The position numbers and the translations under genes were made by a program. A stretch of 19,903 bases of DNA from JAJTHC01 sp044348005 (GTDB taxonomy: Bacteria; Cyanobacteriota; Vampirovibrionia; Vampirovibrionales; JAJTHC01). Shown here piece after piece: positions 6,369 to 13,134 of this stretch. The notes beneath the pieces were generated by a model. That model searched no databases. It was not told where the DNA came from and saw only the letters and a program-made list of their open reading frames with translations. Where the stretch lies: assembly GCA_044348005.1 (NCBI GenBank), contig JBIKTR010000023.1, positions 1 through 19,903 of the forward strand, read 5' to 3'. The first letter of the stretch is position 1. Every line of letters begins with the position of its first letter.

Positions 6369-7028
6369 TTAATTGAAACTTTGAATCAGCCCGCGCACAA
6401 TCAGGGACCAACCGTCTACGGCAATGAAAATTAGGATTTTAAAGGGCAAGGAAATAATGGTGGGCGAAAGCATCATCATACCTAAGGCCATTAAAATGTT
6501 GGCCACGACTAAATCAATAATCACAAAAGGAATAAAAATCACGAACCCAATTTCAAAGGACGTGCGCAATTCGCTTAACATAAAGGCGGGCGTAATTTCC
6601 CAAATACTTAAATCATTCACCGATTCAGGCGCCCGTTTACGAGACACTTCTAAAAAAATACGCACATCTTCTTCGCGGGTTTGACGCATCATAAACTGCT
6701 TTAAGGGCACCACGCCCTTGTTCATAATATCCATCACATTGGCTTTGGGGTTGTTTAACAAGGGGTTGACGGCCGTGTACATTTCACTGAAGACGGGGCT
6801 CATGGTGTAGAAGGTTAAAATTAAGGCTAAGCCCACCAAGACCATTGAAGGCGGGACTTGTTGGGTTCCCATGGCTTGTTTAAGAATGGAAAAGACGATG
6901 ACATAACGCAAGAAACTCGTCATGCCAGACACCAAAAAAGGCAGTAACGTCAAGCTGGCCATCAGCAACATGAGTTGTAAGGCGGGGTCTAAATTGGCAA
7001 AGGCTCCTGAAAAGGCGGCGGTGGCCAT
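6369..7028 (-). CDS. fliP: flagellar export-gate protein FliP
   Basis: Core pore-forming subunit of the flagellar secretion gate. Conserved stretches: SFLRYVIVFSILKQAMGTQQVPPSMVLVGLALILTF (about 38-73), the central cytoplasmic/periplasmic region, and ELRTSFEIGFVIFIPFVIIDLVVANILMALGMMMLSP (about 153-189) with ISLPFKILIFIAVDGW (192-207). At 219 aa it begins directly before the first membrane helix and lacks the cleaved signal peptide many FliPs carry. GGAAG lies about 9 bases upstream of the ATG, separated by a C-rich spacer. Confidence 0.95.
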   Translation of the reverse strand: MATAAFSGAFANLDPALQLMLLMASLTLLPFLVSGMTSFLRYVIVFSILKQAMGTQQVPPSMVLVGLALILTFYTMSPVFSEMYTAVNPLLNNPKANVMDIMNKGVVPLKQFMMRQTREEDVRIFLEVSRKRAPESVNDLSIWEITPAFMLSELRTSFEIGFVIFIPFVIIDLVVANILMALGMMMLSPTIISLPFKILIFIAVDGWSLIVRGLIQSFN

Positions 7029-7102
7029 GGGGGTGTCTTCCGTGAATCTGACTATACACGCTTATTAAAGCACGCCAAAGGCCTTATTTTTCAGAGCTTT
7101 CC

Positions 7103-7720
7103 CTATTTTAAACCGAATGGTGGATGCGATGAGGAGGGGCTTGCCCACGATTGAGACGCCCCCGGTGTCAGAGGGAACAGACTTCGCACCCCTTGTAAAA
7201 AACTGCCTGAACGCGGAGCTGAGGGGGCACTGACCCCTGTGTGTGGGTTTACACTTGAATAGCCAGAATCGTTGGGGGTAATGGCGACGCCTCGAATACC
7301 AGCGGCGTCTTCACGGGTGGTGCTTTCAGCGGCGTAAGCGTCTTCTAAGGCTTCTACATAGGCTTGAGCCGAATCTAACTTGGTTAAAAAACGCAGGCCT
7401 TCCGTGCCTGAAGCCACCAAAAAGCGTTCGTGTTCACATTGAATAATCATCAGCTGTTTGTTTTCATCCAAGGCCAAGGTTTCTTCTACTTTCAGTTTGC
7501 TTTCTTCTTCTGCAGGAAGTGAATGCCCCATGCCCACCCAACGGCGAATGAGTTGCACGAATTCAGGCTTGGTGTTGAGCAACCACAAAAAAGCCACCAA
7601 CCCCCCAATAATCAACACGCTCCACAAGCCCACACTGCTCATGTACTTCCAAATCAAGGTTTGACTGGTGGGCGTGGCAAAGGAAGAAGAGGCGGGCGTC
7701 GTTAATTCAAGAAGGGGCAT
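7103..7720 (-). CDS. fliO: FliO-like flagellar export assembly factor
   Basis: FliO is a small membrane chaperone that stabilises FliP during gate assembly. Here a short N terminus is followed by one transmembrane helix (about 31-49, VGLWSVLIIGGLVAFLWLL). A cytoplasmic domain comes next, with the family's weak pattern LKVEETLALDENKQLMIIQCEHERFLVASGTEGLRFLTKL (about 76-115). The last ~80 residues are Ser/Pro/Gly-rich and poorly conserved. FliO is always divergent, so position directly ahead of fliP is the main support. It is the first gene of the cluster, with its own promoter-like -10 box. Confidence 0.8.
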   Translation of the reverse strand: MPLLELTTPASSSFATPTSQTLIWKYMSSVGLWSVLIIGGLVAFLWLLNTKPEFVQLIRRWVGMGHSLPAEEESKLKVEETLALDENKQLMIIQCEHERFLVASGTEGLRFLTKLDSAQAYVEALEDAYAAESTTREDAAGIRGVAITPNDSGYSSVNPHTGVSAPSAPRSGSFLQGVRSLFPLTPGASQSWASPSSSHPPFGLK

Positions 7721-7762
7721 GGTAAAGGTTACTCCATTAAAGGGCGGTTTGTTTCTGTTGTG

Positions 7763-7768
7763 ATTATA
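7763..7768 (-). promoter_or_regulatory. fliO operon promoter, extended -10
   Basis: The minus strand reads TGGTATAAT, a perfect -10 with the TG extension, 43 bp upstream of the fliO ATG. No good -35 is seen, as is usual for extended -10 promoters. No sigma-28 or sigma-54 motif was found at this spot. Confidence 0.55.
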
Positions 7769-7873
7769 CCATGACTTTTGATTTAGTGGAGGGAAGCCAA
7801 GTCTTGCATTACCGTGTAAAATAAAAAACGATTGTGATGAAAGGTGAACAGAAAGGTTTAAAGCACCCCCTGT

Positions 7874-9046
7874 ATGAAACCCATTGCCTTGTGTGAAGCG
7901 GATTTAAATGAAGACGACGTGCAAGCGGTGGCATCCACCTTGCGCGACGGCTGGATTTCATCTGCGGCGCCTGTGGTAGACGCCTTTGAAGAGGCATTTT
8001 TGGCCCAGCTCCACGCATGGGGAGCCAGCCCCGACTTAGGATGCGTCGCCACACAATCAGGCACGTCCGCCTTATGGATGTGCTTGCACCTGCTCGACTT
8101 GCCCCAAGGCACGGAAGTCCTTTGCCCAGCGACCAGCTTTGTGGCCAGTATTCACCCCTTTTTGTACCAAAAGCACCGCCTCCGCTTGGTGGATGTGCAT
8201 CCGCTTACCTTTGCCCCCACGCTTGAAGCGTATCAATCCGCCCGAACCCCCCACACCAAAGTCGTGTTGGTGACGCATCTCTACGGACTTGCCATGCCTG
8301 AACTACTAAAATTACGCCACTGGTGCGATGCCGAAGGGCTTATTCTGATTGAAGATGCCGCCGAATCGCTCGGCACGCTCGTTGAGGGTAAACCAGTGGG
8401 AACAATCGGACATTACGGCTTTTACAGCTTCAACGTCAACAAAACGCTCACCACCGCCAGCGGAGGCGTCTTGGTGTCTGAAGATCACGACTTACTCGCT
8501 AAAATCAAGCATCAAAGTACGCAAGCCAAGTGCTACGGCAGTGGCGAACTCTTCCACGATGCCCTCGGCTTCAACCTGCGCATGAACGCCCTACACGCCA
8601 GCTTAGGTATCAGCCAACTCAAGCGACTGCCCACATTTTTACAAGCCAAGGGTCGCATCGCGGATGCGTATCATCAGGCGTTTAGGGGGCAAGCGTCTTT
8701 AGAGTTTGTGCATCATCAAAACCCGAAGTATCAAAACGCCTTTGAACACATTACGCCGAGTTATTGGCTGAACCTGCTGTATTTGGAAAGTCACGACAAA
8801 CGCAAAGCCTTGCAAAACTTTTTACAAGCTCAAGGTGTGCAGGTGCGACCCGTCTTTATGCCGTTTACCGCCTTTGACTATGTGCATCCGTTTTTGGTGG
8901 AAGCGTCGTTGCAGGATCCTCGCTCGCAATTTAAAAATGCCTATGCCTTGTGGGAAAGGGGCATCAATTTGCCGTCGTCTCCGCATTTGAGCGAAGGCGA
9001 TCAGGCTCGTGTGATTGAACTTGTTTTAGAAGGAACCCAAATATGA
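7874..9046 (+). CDS. DegT/DnrJ/EryC1-family PLP sugar aminotransferase
   Basis: Transfers an amino group, usually from glutamate, to a nucleotide-linked keto-sugar. Features of the family: SGTSAL (62-67) for PLP phosphate, EDAAESLG (160-167) with Asp161 contacting the pyridine nitrogen, and the PLP lysine K190 in FYSFNVNKTLTTASGGVLV. The NK-x-TTxxGG pattern is closest to LegC/PglE-type enzymes acting on UDP-amino-sugars. At 390 aa the length is typical. The start gives the usual MKPIALCEADLNEDDVQAV opening, though its ribosome-binding site is weak. It is the first gene of an overlapping operon (ATGA with the next gene), divergent from fliO. With the NeuC-like gene 3 kb downstream it suggests nonulosonic acid or bacillosamine-type sugar synthesis. 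The exact substrate is not determinable. Confidence 0.88.
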   Translation: MKPIALCEADLNEDDVQAVASTLRDGWISSAAPVVDAFEEAFLAQLHAWGASPDLGCVATQSGTSALWMCLHLLDLPQGTEVLCPATSFVASIHPFLYQKHRLRLVDVHPLTFAPTLEAYQSARTPHTKVVLVTHLYGLAMPELLKLRHWCDAEGLILIEDAAESLGTLVEGKPVGTIGHYGFYSFNVNKTLTTASGGVLVSEDHDLLAKIKHQSTQAKCYGSGELFHDALGFNLRMNALHASLGISQLKRLPTFLQAKGRIADAYHQAFRGQASLEFVHHQNPKYQNAFEHITPSYWLNLLYLESHDKRKALQNFLQAQGVQVRPVFMPFTAFDYVHPFLVEASLQDPRSQFKNAYALWERGINLPSSPHLSEGDQARVIELVLEGTQI

Positions 9047-10116
9047 TTAAAGATATTTCTTTAGAGCAACTTAAAAAAGCACAGGAAGCTGGGATTTTAT
9101 CTGCAGAACAAGTGCTTGAACTTGTAAATTTTGCCAGTAAGCCCAACGAAAGCAGTCCAAATAAAGCCCGATTTAATCTCACTCATTTTTTGTATTATTT
9201 TGGTGCCGTTTTGATTGTTTCAGCACTAACTTGGTTAACCACGGATGTCTATGAACATCATCATGCCAAAGGAATGTTTGGGCTTGGTGGTGTTTTTATC
9301 GTGTTTTTTACTTATTTTGCCCATATTTTTTGGCAAAAAAATATGCGTATTCCAGCGGGGTTACTCTATCTCCTCGGTGTGATTTCTGTTCCCCTCTTAA
9401 TGCTCTACCCTGTCGAACTTTTTCAACAGTGGCTTACTTCTATTGGGGTGTCAGGGTTTAAGACGGCTTGGATGCTTGAAATTTTAACGGTTATAGTTGG
9501 GGTAATTTACTTTTATTACAGACGCTGTTCTATTTTGCTTCTCCCTATTATTGTGTCGTCGAGCCTTTTGTTGATAGATGTTTCAGACAGTGTTTTACAT
9601 TCAAAAAGGATTTTGTCTTTCTACCCATCGCAACTCGTAAGCTTTGTTTTTGGTAGTTTTCTAAATGGCATTGCTTTTTATTGGGACAAACGCACCAAAG
9701 AAGATTTTTCTTGGTGGGCTTATTTTATAGGGGGAAATTTAGCTTGGTTTGCCTTATATACACGATGCTTAGATTTTCTGTGGTATCCTTCAGCCAAAGG
9801 CGAAGTCTTTATACTGTCTTTCCTGTTGTTTAGCATCTTTTATTTCTTCGGTGGCTTTTTACTTAACAGAAAATTATTTATTATTTTAGGGGCTTTAGGA
9901 ACCTTTCATACGGCATGGTACTTTGCAAACAAACTATTTAAAGATGCCTTATTCTCACCATTTATGCTCGTTGGTGTGGGTCTACTTATCATTACGTTAG
10001 GGCTTTTATGTCAAAAACACCATGTTCGCATGAGAAAAGCGTTACATCAAATTTTACCTGATTTTATTAAACGTAAGCTACCCGAATATCGATTGGAGAA
10101 TACAAAACATGATTAA
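9043..10116 (+). CDS. polytopic membrane protein, DUF2157-like
   Basis: 357 aa. A cytoplasmic helical segment at the N terminus (ISLEQLKKAQEAGILSAEQV) is followed by a spacer and about nine or ten hydrophobic segments from residue 48 to 326, ending in a basic tail. The short N-terminal helical motif before a multi-span body recalls DUF2157-type proteins of unknown function. That is pattern recognition, not a proven match. It overlaps the aminotransferase by ATGA and the phosphatase by 8 bp, so it is co-translated with both. It is clearly more AT-rich than its neighbours, which partly reflects the Phe/Leu/Ile content. Its role may lie in envelope polysaccharide or stress, but nothing in the sequence shows that. 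Confidence 0.7.
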   Translation: MIKDISLEQLKKAQEAGILSAEQVLELVNFASKPNESSPNKARFNLTHFLYYFGAVLIVSALTWLTTDVYEHHHAKGMFGLGGVFIVFFTYFAHIFWQKNMRIPAGLLYLLGVISVPLLMLYPVELFQQWLTSIGVSGFKTAWMLEILTVIVGVIYFYYRRCSILLLPIIVSSSLLLIDVSDSVLHSKRILSFYPSQLVSFVFGSFLNGIAFYWDKRTKEDFSWWAYFIGGNLAWFALYTRCLDFLWYPSAKGEVFILSFLLFSIFYFFGGFLLNRKLFIILGALGTFHTAWYFANKLFKDALFSPFMLVGVGLLIITLGLLCQKHHVRMRKALHQILPDFIKRKLPEYRLENTKHD

Positions 10117-10597
10117 AGTCTTGATGATTTGCATGGGCAACATTTGTAGATCACCCCTAGCCCACGGCGTTTTCGAATACATCGTGAAAGACGCTGGACT
10201 TGCCGATAAAATCCACGTCGATTCCGCGGGGACGCATTTTTACCACGTCGGATGCCTCCCTGATGATCGTTCCATCGAAAAAGCCCGCGACTACGGCATT
10301 GACATCACCCCACAACGCGCGAGGCAACTCACCGCCGAAGACTTCAGCGACTTTGATTACCTCCTTGTCATGGACAAACGCAACTTGCGGGATGCTTCGC
10401 TAATTGCCCCCACGCCTGAACTCGCCCAAAAGTTGACGCTGTTTTTAGATTACAGTCTCGGTGATTTTAGCGAAAGCGAGGTGCCTGATCCGTATTATGG
10501 GGGCATTGATGGCTTTGAGCATGTGTTTCAGCTCGTCAAAAGTGCGAGCGTCGGCTTCTTGGCGCATTTACAAGAAAAGGAGTTCCCCTCATGCTAA
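10109..10597 (+). CDS. low-molecular-weight protein tyrosine phosphatase
   Basis: Removes phosphate from protein tyrosines, and in many bacteria acts on the tyrosine kinases that control polysaccharide export. The P-loop is at the N terminus: C8-M-G-N-I-C13-R14-S15, with the second cysteine found in many members. The general-acid loop is VPDPYYGG with Asp127. VDSAGTHFYHVG (37-48) and LLVMDKRNL (85-93) are further family landmarks. At 162 aa the length is standard. The ATG lies within ATGATTAA, overlapping the upstream membrane protein, and the stop overlaps the next gene by ATGCTAA. No tyrosine kinase or capsule exporter is visible here. Arsenate reductase of the same fold is less likely because of the DPYY loop and context. 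Confidence 0.92.
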   Translation: MIKVLMICMGNICRSPLAHGVFEYIVKDAGLADKIHVDSAGTHFYHVGCLPDDRSIEKARDYGIDITPQRARQLTAEDFSDFDYLLVMDKRNLRDASLIAPTPELAQKLTLFLDYSLGDFSESEVPDPYYGGIDGFEHVFQLVKSASVGFLAHLQEKEFPSC

Positions 10598-10998
10598 GTG
10601 CCGAAAAAGCCCAAGCCCTGTTTCAAGAAGCCCGAAAAGCCAGCGACGCCTCCTATTCCCCCTACAGTCAATTCCCTGTAGGCGCCGCCTTATTGCTTGA
10701 ATCAGGCGAAATGATTAGAGGCTGTAACGTTGAAAATGCAAGCTTTGGCCTGACGATTTGTGCCGAACGCACCGCCCTCGTCTCATGGATTTCCCAAGGC
10801 AAGCAAACGGATGCCATTGTCGCAGTGGCCGTCTACGGGGTGAAAACGCCTCATCATCATATTACCCCGTGTGGGGCGTGTCGGCAGGTGTTGGTCGAAT
10901 TATGTGGGCCAGAAACCGTGTTGGTGTTTCGGGACGCGGACGGCCACTTGCAACAAAAGCCCGTGGTGGACTTTTTACCTGAACGGTTTGCCCTGTAA
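10591..10998 (+). CDS. cdd: cytidine deaminase
   Basis: Hydrolyses cytidine and deoxycytidine to uridine and deoxyuridine in pyrimidine salvage. It is a compact homotetramer-type enzyme of 135 aa. Zinc ligands are C57 in CAE with catalytic E59, and C94 and C97 in PCGACRQ. The substrate-binding NVENASFG is at 46-53, and YSPYSQFPVGAALL (22-35) is the usual N-terminal signature. It starts inside the phosphatase stop (7-bp overlap) with AAGGAG upstream, and is the last gene of the operon. A 24-bp repeat unit begins 13 bp after the stop. Confidence 0.95.
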   Translation: MLSAEKAQALFQEARKASDASYSPYSQFPVGAALLLESGEMIRGCNVENASFGLTICAERTALVSWISQGKQTDAIVAVAVYGVKTPHHHITPCGACRQVLVELCGPETVLVFRDADGHLQQKPVVDFLPERFAL

Positions 10999-11011
10999 CT
11001 TGTCACTTATC

Positions 11012-11035
11012 GTGTTTTAAATAATTTCCCTTACA
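11012..11035 (+). repeat. left arm of a 24-bp inverted repeat flanking mtnB-neuC
   Basis: Begins gtgttttaaataatttccc and ends ttaca. The identical 24 bases occur in reverse complement at 13107-13130. Weaker similarity (TATACT, one variable base, TGT) continues on the inner side of both copies. It lies just 3' of cdd. Confidence 0.9.
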
Positions 11036-11129
11036 GTGTCTATACTTTGTCGCTACGATTATTTTGTTCAGTCATGTAGGTCTATCTACACTATTTTTGG
11101 GCTGTTTCTTTTTTTATCGAACACTATAC

Positions 11130-11159
11130 TTTACAGAAAACTCTAAACTTGGCTATAAT
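11130..11159 (+). promoter_or_regulatory. promoter of the mtnB-neuC operon
   Basis: TTTACA (11130-11135), an 18-bp spacer, and a perfect TATAAT (11154-11159). The predicted transcript has a leader of about 75 nt before the ATG, with AAGGA as ribosome-binding site. It is one of the best promoter matches in the window and lies inside the segment bounded by the inverted repeats. Confidence 0.7.
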
Positions 11160-11240
11160 GGGGAAAACTTGCCGAGTTCACCTGCTTTTGTTACTCTATA
11201 GAACAACACAGACGTTTCCCCCCTAGCGTAAGGATTTTTT

Positions 11241-11933
11241 ATGAGTGTTTCTCTTCGTCGCAGTTGGCAGTCTTTCGTGTTTAAGCAGTCGCATTTCGCG
11301 AAAGACGTCTGCCGAGATGCCCACACCTTCTTTCAACGAGGCTGGTTACTGGGTACATCAGGTAATTTTTCCGTGCGAGGTGCTGAAATCAACGGAGGCC
11401 ATGAAAACACCTACTGGGTTAGCGCCAGTGGGTTAGACAAAGGACGCTTAAGCGTCGAAAATTTCATTCACTTAGGTGCTGGTTTACGCTATGTCAACCA
11501 AAACGAAACGCGCAAACCTTCGGATGAAAGCTTGGTGCATGAGGCGATTTATCACCACGTTAAAACCGCACAGGTGGTGTACCATGTGCATCCACCCTAC
11601 GGCACCTGGATGTCTCGTCAACAAGCGGGTCAAGTCAGTGTATTGGCCTTACCCGCCATTGAAATGATTAAAGGGCTGGGCTTTAACACGCATGACGTGG
11701 AGGTGGGCTTAGTTGTTTTGCCGAATACACAATCGATGCAAGACTTATGCACCGTTCTCGCCCCCTTATGGTCTACACTCCGTATTCCGGCCTTTTTTAT
11801 TCAAGGCCATGGCCTTTACGCTTGGGGGGCCACACCGCAAGACGCCAGACGCCATGTGGAAGTCCTTGAATTCCTCTTGCAACAGCAGGTTTGGGACACC
11901 TTAGCCAAAGGAGTCACCCCCCGTGCCAACTAA
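11241..11933 (+). CDS. mtnB: methylthioribulose-1-phosphate dehydratase-like (class II aldolase fold)
   Basis: In the methionine salvage pathway MtnB dehydrates methylthioribulose 1-phosphate. Family marks: GTSGNFSVR (38-46), SASGLDKGRL (61-70), E101 region, zinc ligands H115 and H117 in YHVHPPYGT and H190 in QGHGLYAWG, then A-RRHVEVLEFLL (202-213). HGLYAWG...RHVE is characteristic of MtnB among class II aldolases. At 230 aa the length is normal. No other methionine-salvage gene is nearby. Instead it overlaps a NeuC-like epimerase by 11 bp, so a role for this copy in sugar metabolism is possible. The substrate assignment is therefore less certain than the fold. Confidence 0.82.
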   Translation: MSVSLRRSWQSFVFKQSHFAKDVCRDAHTFFQRGWLLGTSGNFSVRGAEINGGHENTYWVSASGLDKGRLSVENFIHLGAGLRYVNQNETRKPSDESLVHEAIYHHVKTAQVVYHVHPPYGTWMSRQQAGQVSVLALPAIEMIKGLGFNTHDVEVGLVVLPNTQSMQDLCTVLAPLWSTLRIPAFFIQGHGLYAWGATPQDARRHVEVLEFLLQQQVWDTLAKGVTPRAN

Positions 11934-13062
11934 GCAGATTTGGGTGTTTACGGGTAATCGGGCGGAATATGGCCTATTGCACCCCTTGCTTTTGGGCTTG
12001 TGCGATCACCAAGCGTTTGAACCCACCGTGGTGATCGGCGGAGAACATCTGCATAATGCGGAAAGTTTCGCTGAAACGGTGCAAATACACGGCATTCGTA
12101 GGCATATTTTAAGCCTTCCTAAAGGGGCGTCTCATCACGTGTCTTCACAAATCAGTGCGCATCAAATCGCTATGACTCACGCCCTTCAAACAGCTTGCCC
12201 CGCGCCAGATGCCGTGCTGGTTTTGGGAGATCGCATGGAAGCGATGGGCATTGCTCTGGCCACTTTTTCCTTAGGGCTTCCACTGGTTCACCTCGCGGCA
12301 GGCGATACCACTGAAGGCGGATGCGTGGATGATCGTCTGCGCTTTGCCATTTCAAGCTTGGCCACTTATGCCGTCTGCTTTTCGCAAAGTAGTCACACAC
12401 GTTTGCTACAACAAGGCTTGATTAAGCCGTCCCACGTGCTAAAAAGTGCGTCTTTAGCGGTGGACAATGCCTTAAGCGTCAGCCACAAGCCTTGTCAAAG
12501 CTTTTGTGAAGAACTGGGGTTGAATCCACAAACGCCTTTTGTGTTGTTTACGCAACATCCTGTAGGGGCGGAAGGCCCTGCTAGTGTGGAACATTTTAAA
12601 GCGAGCCTTGACGCCTTGGCGTCTTTTGAAGGGATACAGGTGCTGGCCACCTACCCCAATCAAGACGCCTATGGCGATGATTTTCAAGCGGTGATTGAAC
12701 ATTCACAAAAAACACATCTCTCCATTCACTGGGTCAAGCACTTGGGGCAGGCACGCTACCAAGAAGCCTTGTTTCATTGTGTGGGCGTGGTGGGCAATTC
12801 CAGTTCAGGGCTGTATGAAAGCGTGTTTTACCAAAAACCGTGCCTCAATATCGGGCCACGCCAAGCCGGTAGGGAACGGGCCACTAATGTGCTCGATTGT
12901 GAATATGGCGTAGAAGCCGTCAGAGCAGGGGTGCTTCGCTTATTAGATGATTCAGCGTTTCTTCAACAGGTGAAAGACGCAGTGTCTCCCTTTGGGCATG
13001 ACGCCAGTGTGCCTCGTATTCTGGCGTTTTTGAACGGGACACTTGAATCCTTCAAAGACTAA
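11923..13062 (+). CDS. UDP-N-acetylglucosamine 2-epimerase, hydrolysing, NeuC/LegG-like
   Basis: Converts a UDP-N-acetyl-hexosamine to the free 2-epimer and UDP, the committed step to sialic or legionaminic acids. Motifs: TGNRAEYGLLHPLL (10-23, usual GTRADYG), GDRME (102-106), AAGDTTEGGCVDDRLRFAIS (126-143), TQHP with H212, GNSSSGLYES (291-300) and GPRQAGRERATNV (311-323). At 379 aa it is full length. The start is GTG at 11923, inside mtnB, with AAAGGAG and a C-rich spacer upstream. Non-hydrolysing WecB-type epimerases share the fold, but GDTTEGG and the GNSSSG/GPRQxGR pair fit the NeuC branch. Synthase and CMP-transferase partners are not in view. Confidence 0.88.
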   Translation: MPTKQIWVFTGNRAEYGLLHPLLLGLCDHQAFEPTVVIGGEHLHNAESFAETVQIHGIRRHILSLPKGASHHVSSQISAHQIAMTHALQTACPAPDAVLVLGDRMEAMGIALATFSLGLPLVHLAAGDTTEGGCVDDRLRFAISSLATYAVCFSQSSHTRLLQQGLIKPSHVLKSASLAVDNALSVSHKPCQSFCEELGLNPQTPFVLFTQHPVGAEGPASVEHFKASLDALASFEGIQVLATYPNQDAYGDDFQAVIEHSQKTHLSIHWVKHLGQARYQEALFHCVGVVGNSSSGLYESVFYQKPCLNIGPRQAGRERATNVLDCEYGVEAVRAGVLRLLDDSAFLQQVKDAVSPFGHDASVPRILAFLNGTLESFKD

Positions 13063-13106
13063 AAGTTATACCAATTGTAGTGTTATCTATATACATAGTA
13101 TAAAAA

Positions 13107-13130
13107 TGTAAGGGAAATTATTTAAAACAC
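13107..13130 (-). repeat. right arm of the 24-bp inverted repeat
   Basis: Exact reverse complement of 11012-11035. Here it lies between the convergent ends of the epimerase gene and purL, five bases past the purL stop, so both copies sit just 3' of a gene reading into them. A shorter inverted pair, tagtgtt/aacacta (13079-13085 and 13126-13132), encloses it. Confidence 0.9.
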
Positions 13131-13134
13131 TATA

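Noticed and set aside
10999..11129. Additional small gene after cdd
   Set aside because: No ORF with an RBS was found. The region is explained by the repeat arm and promoter.
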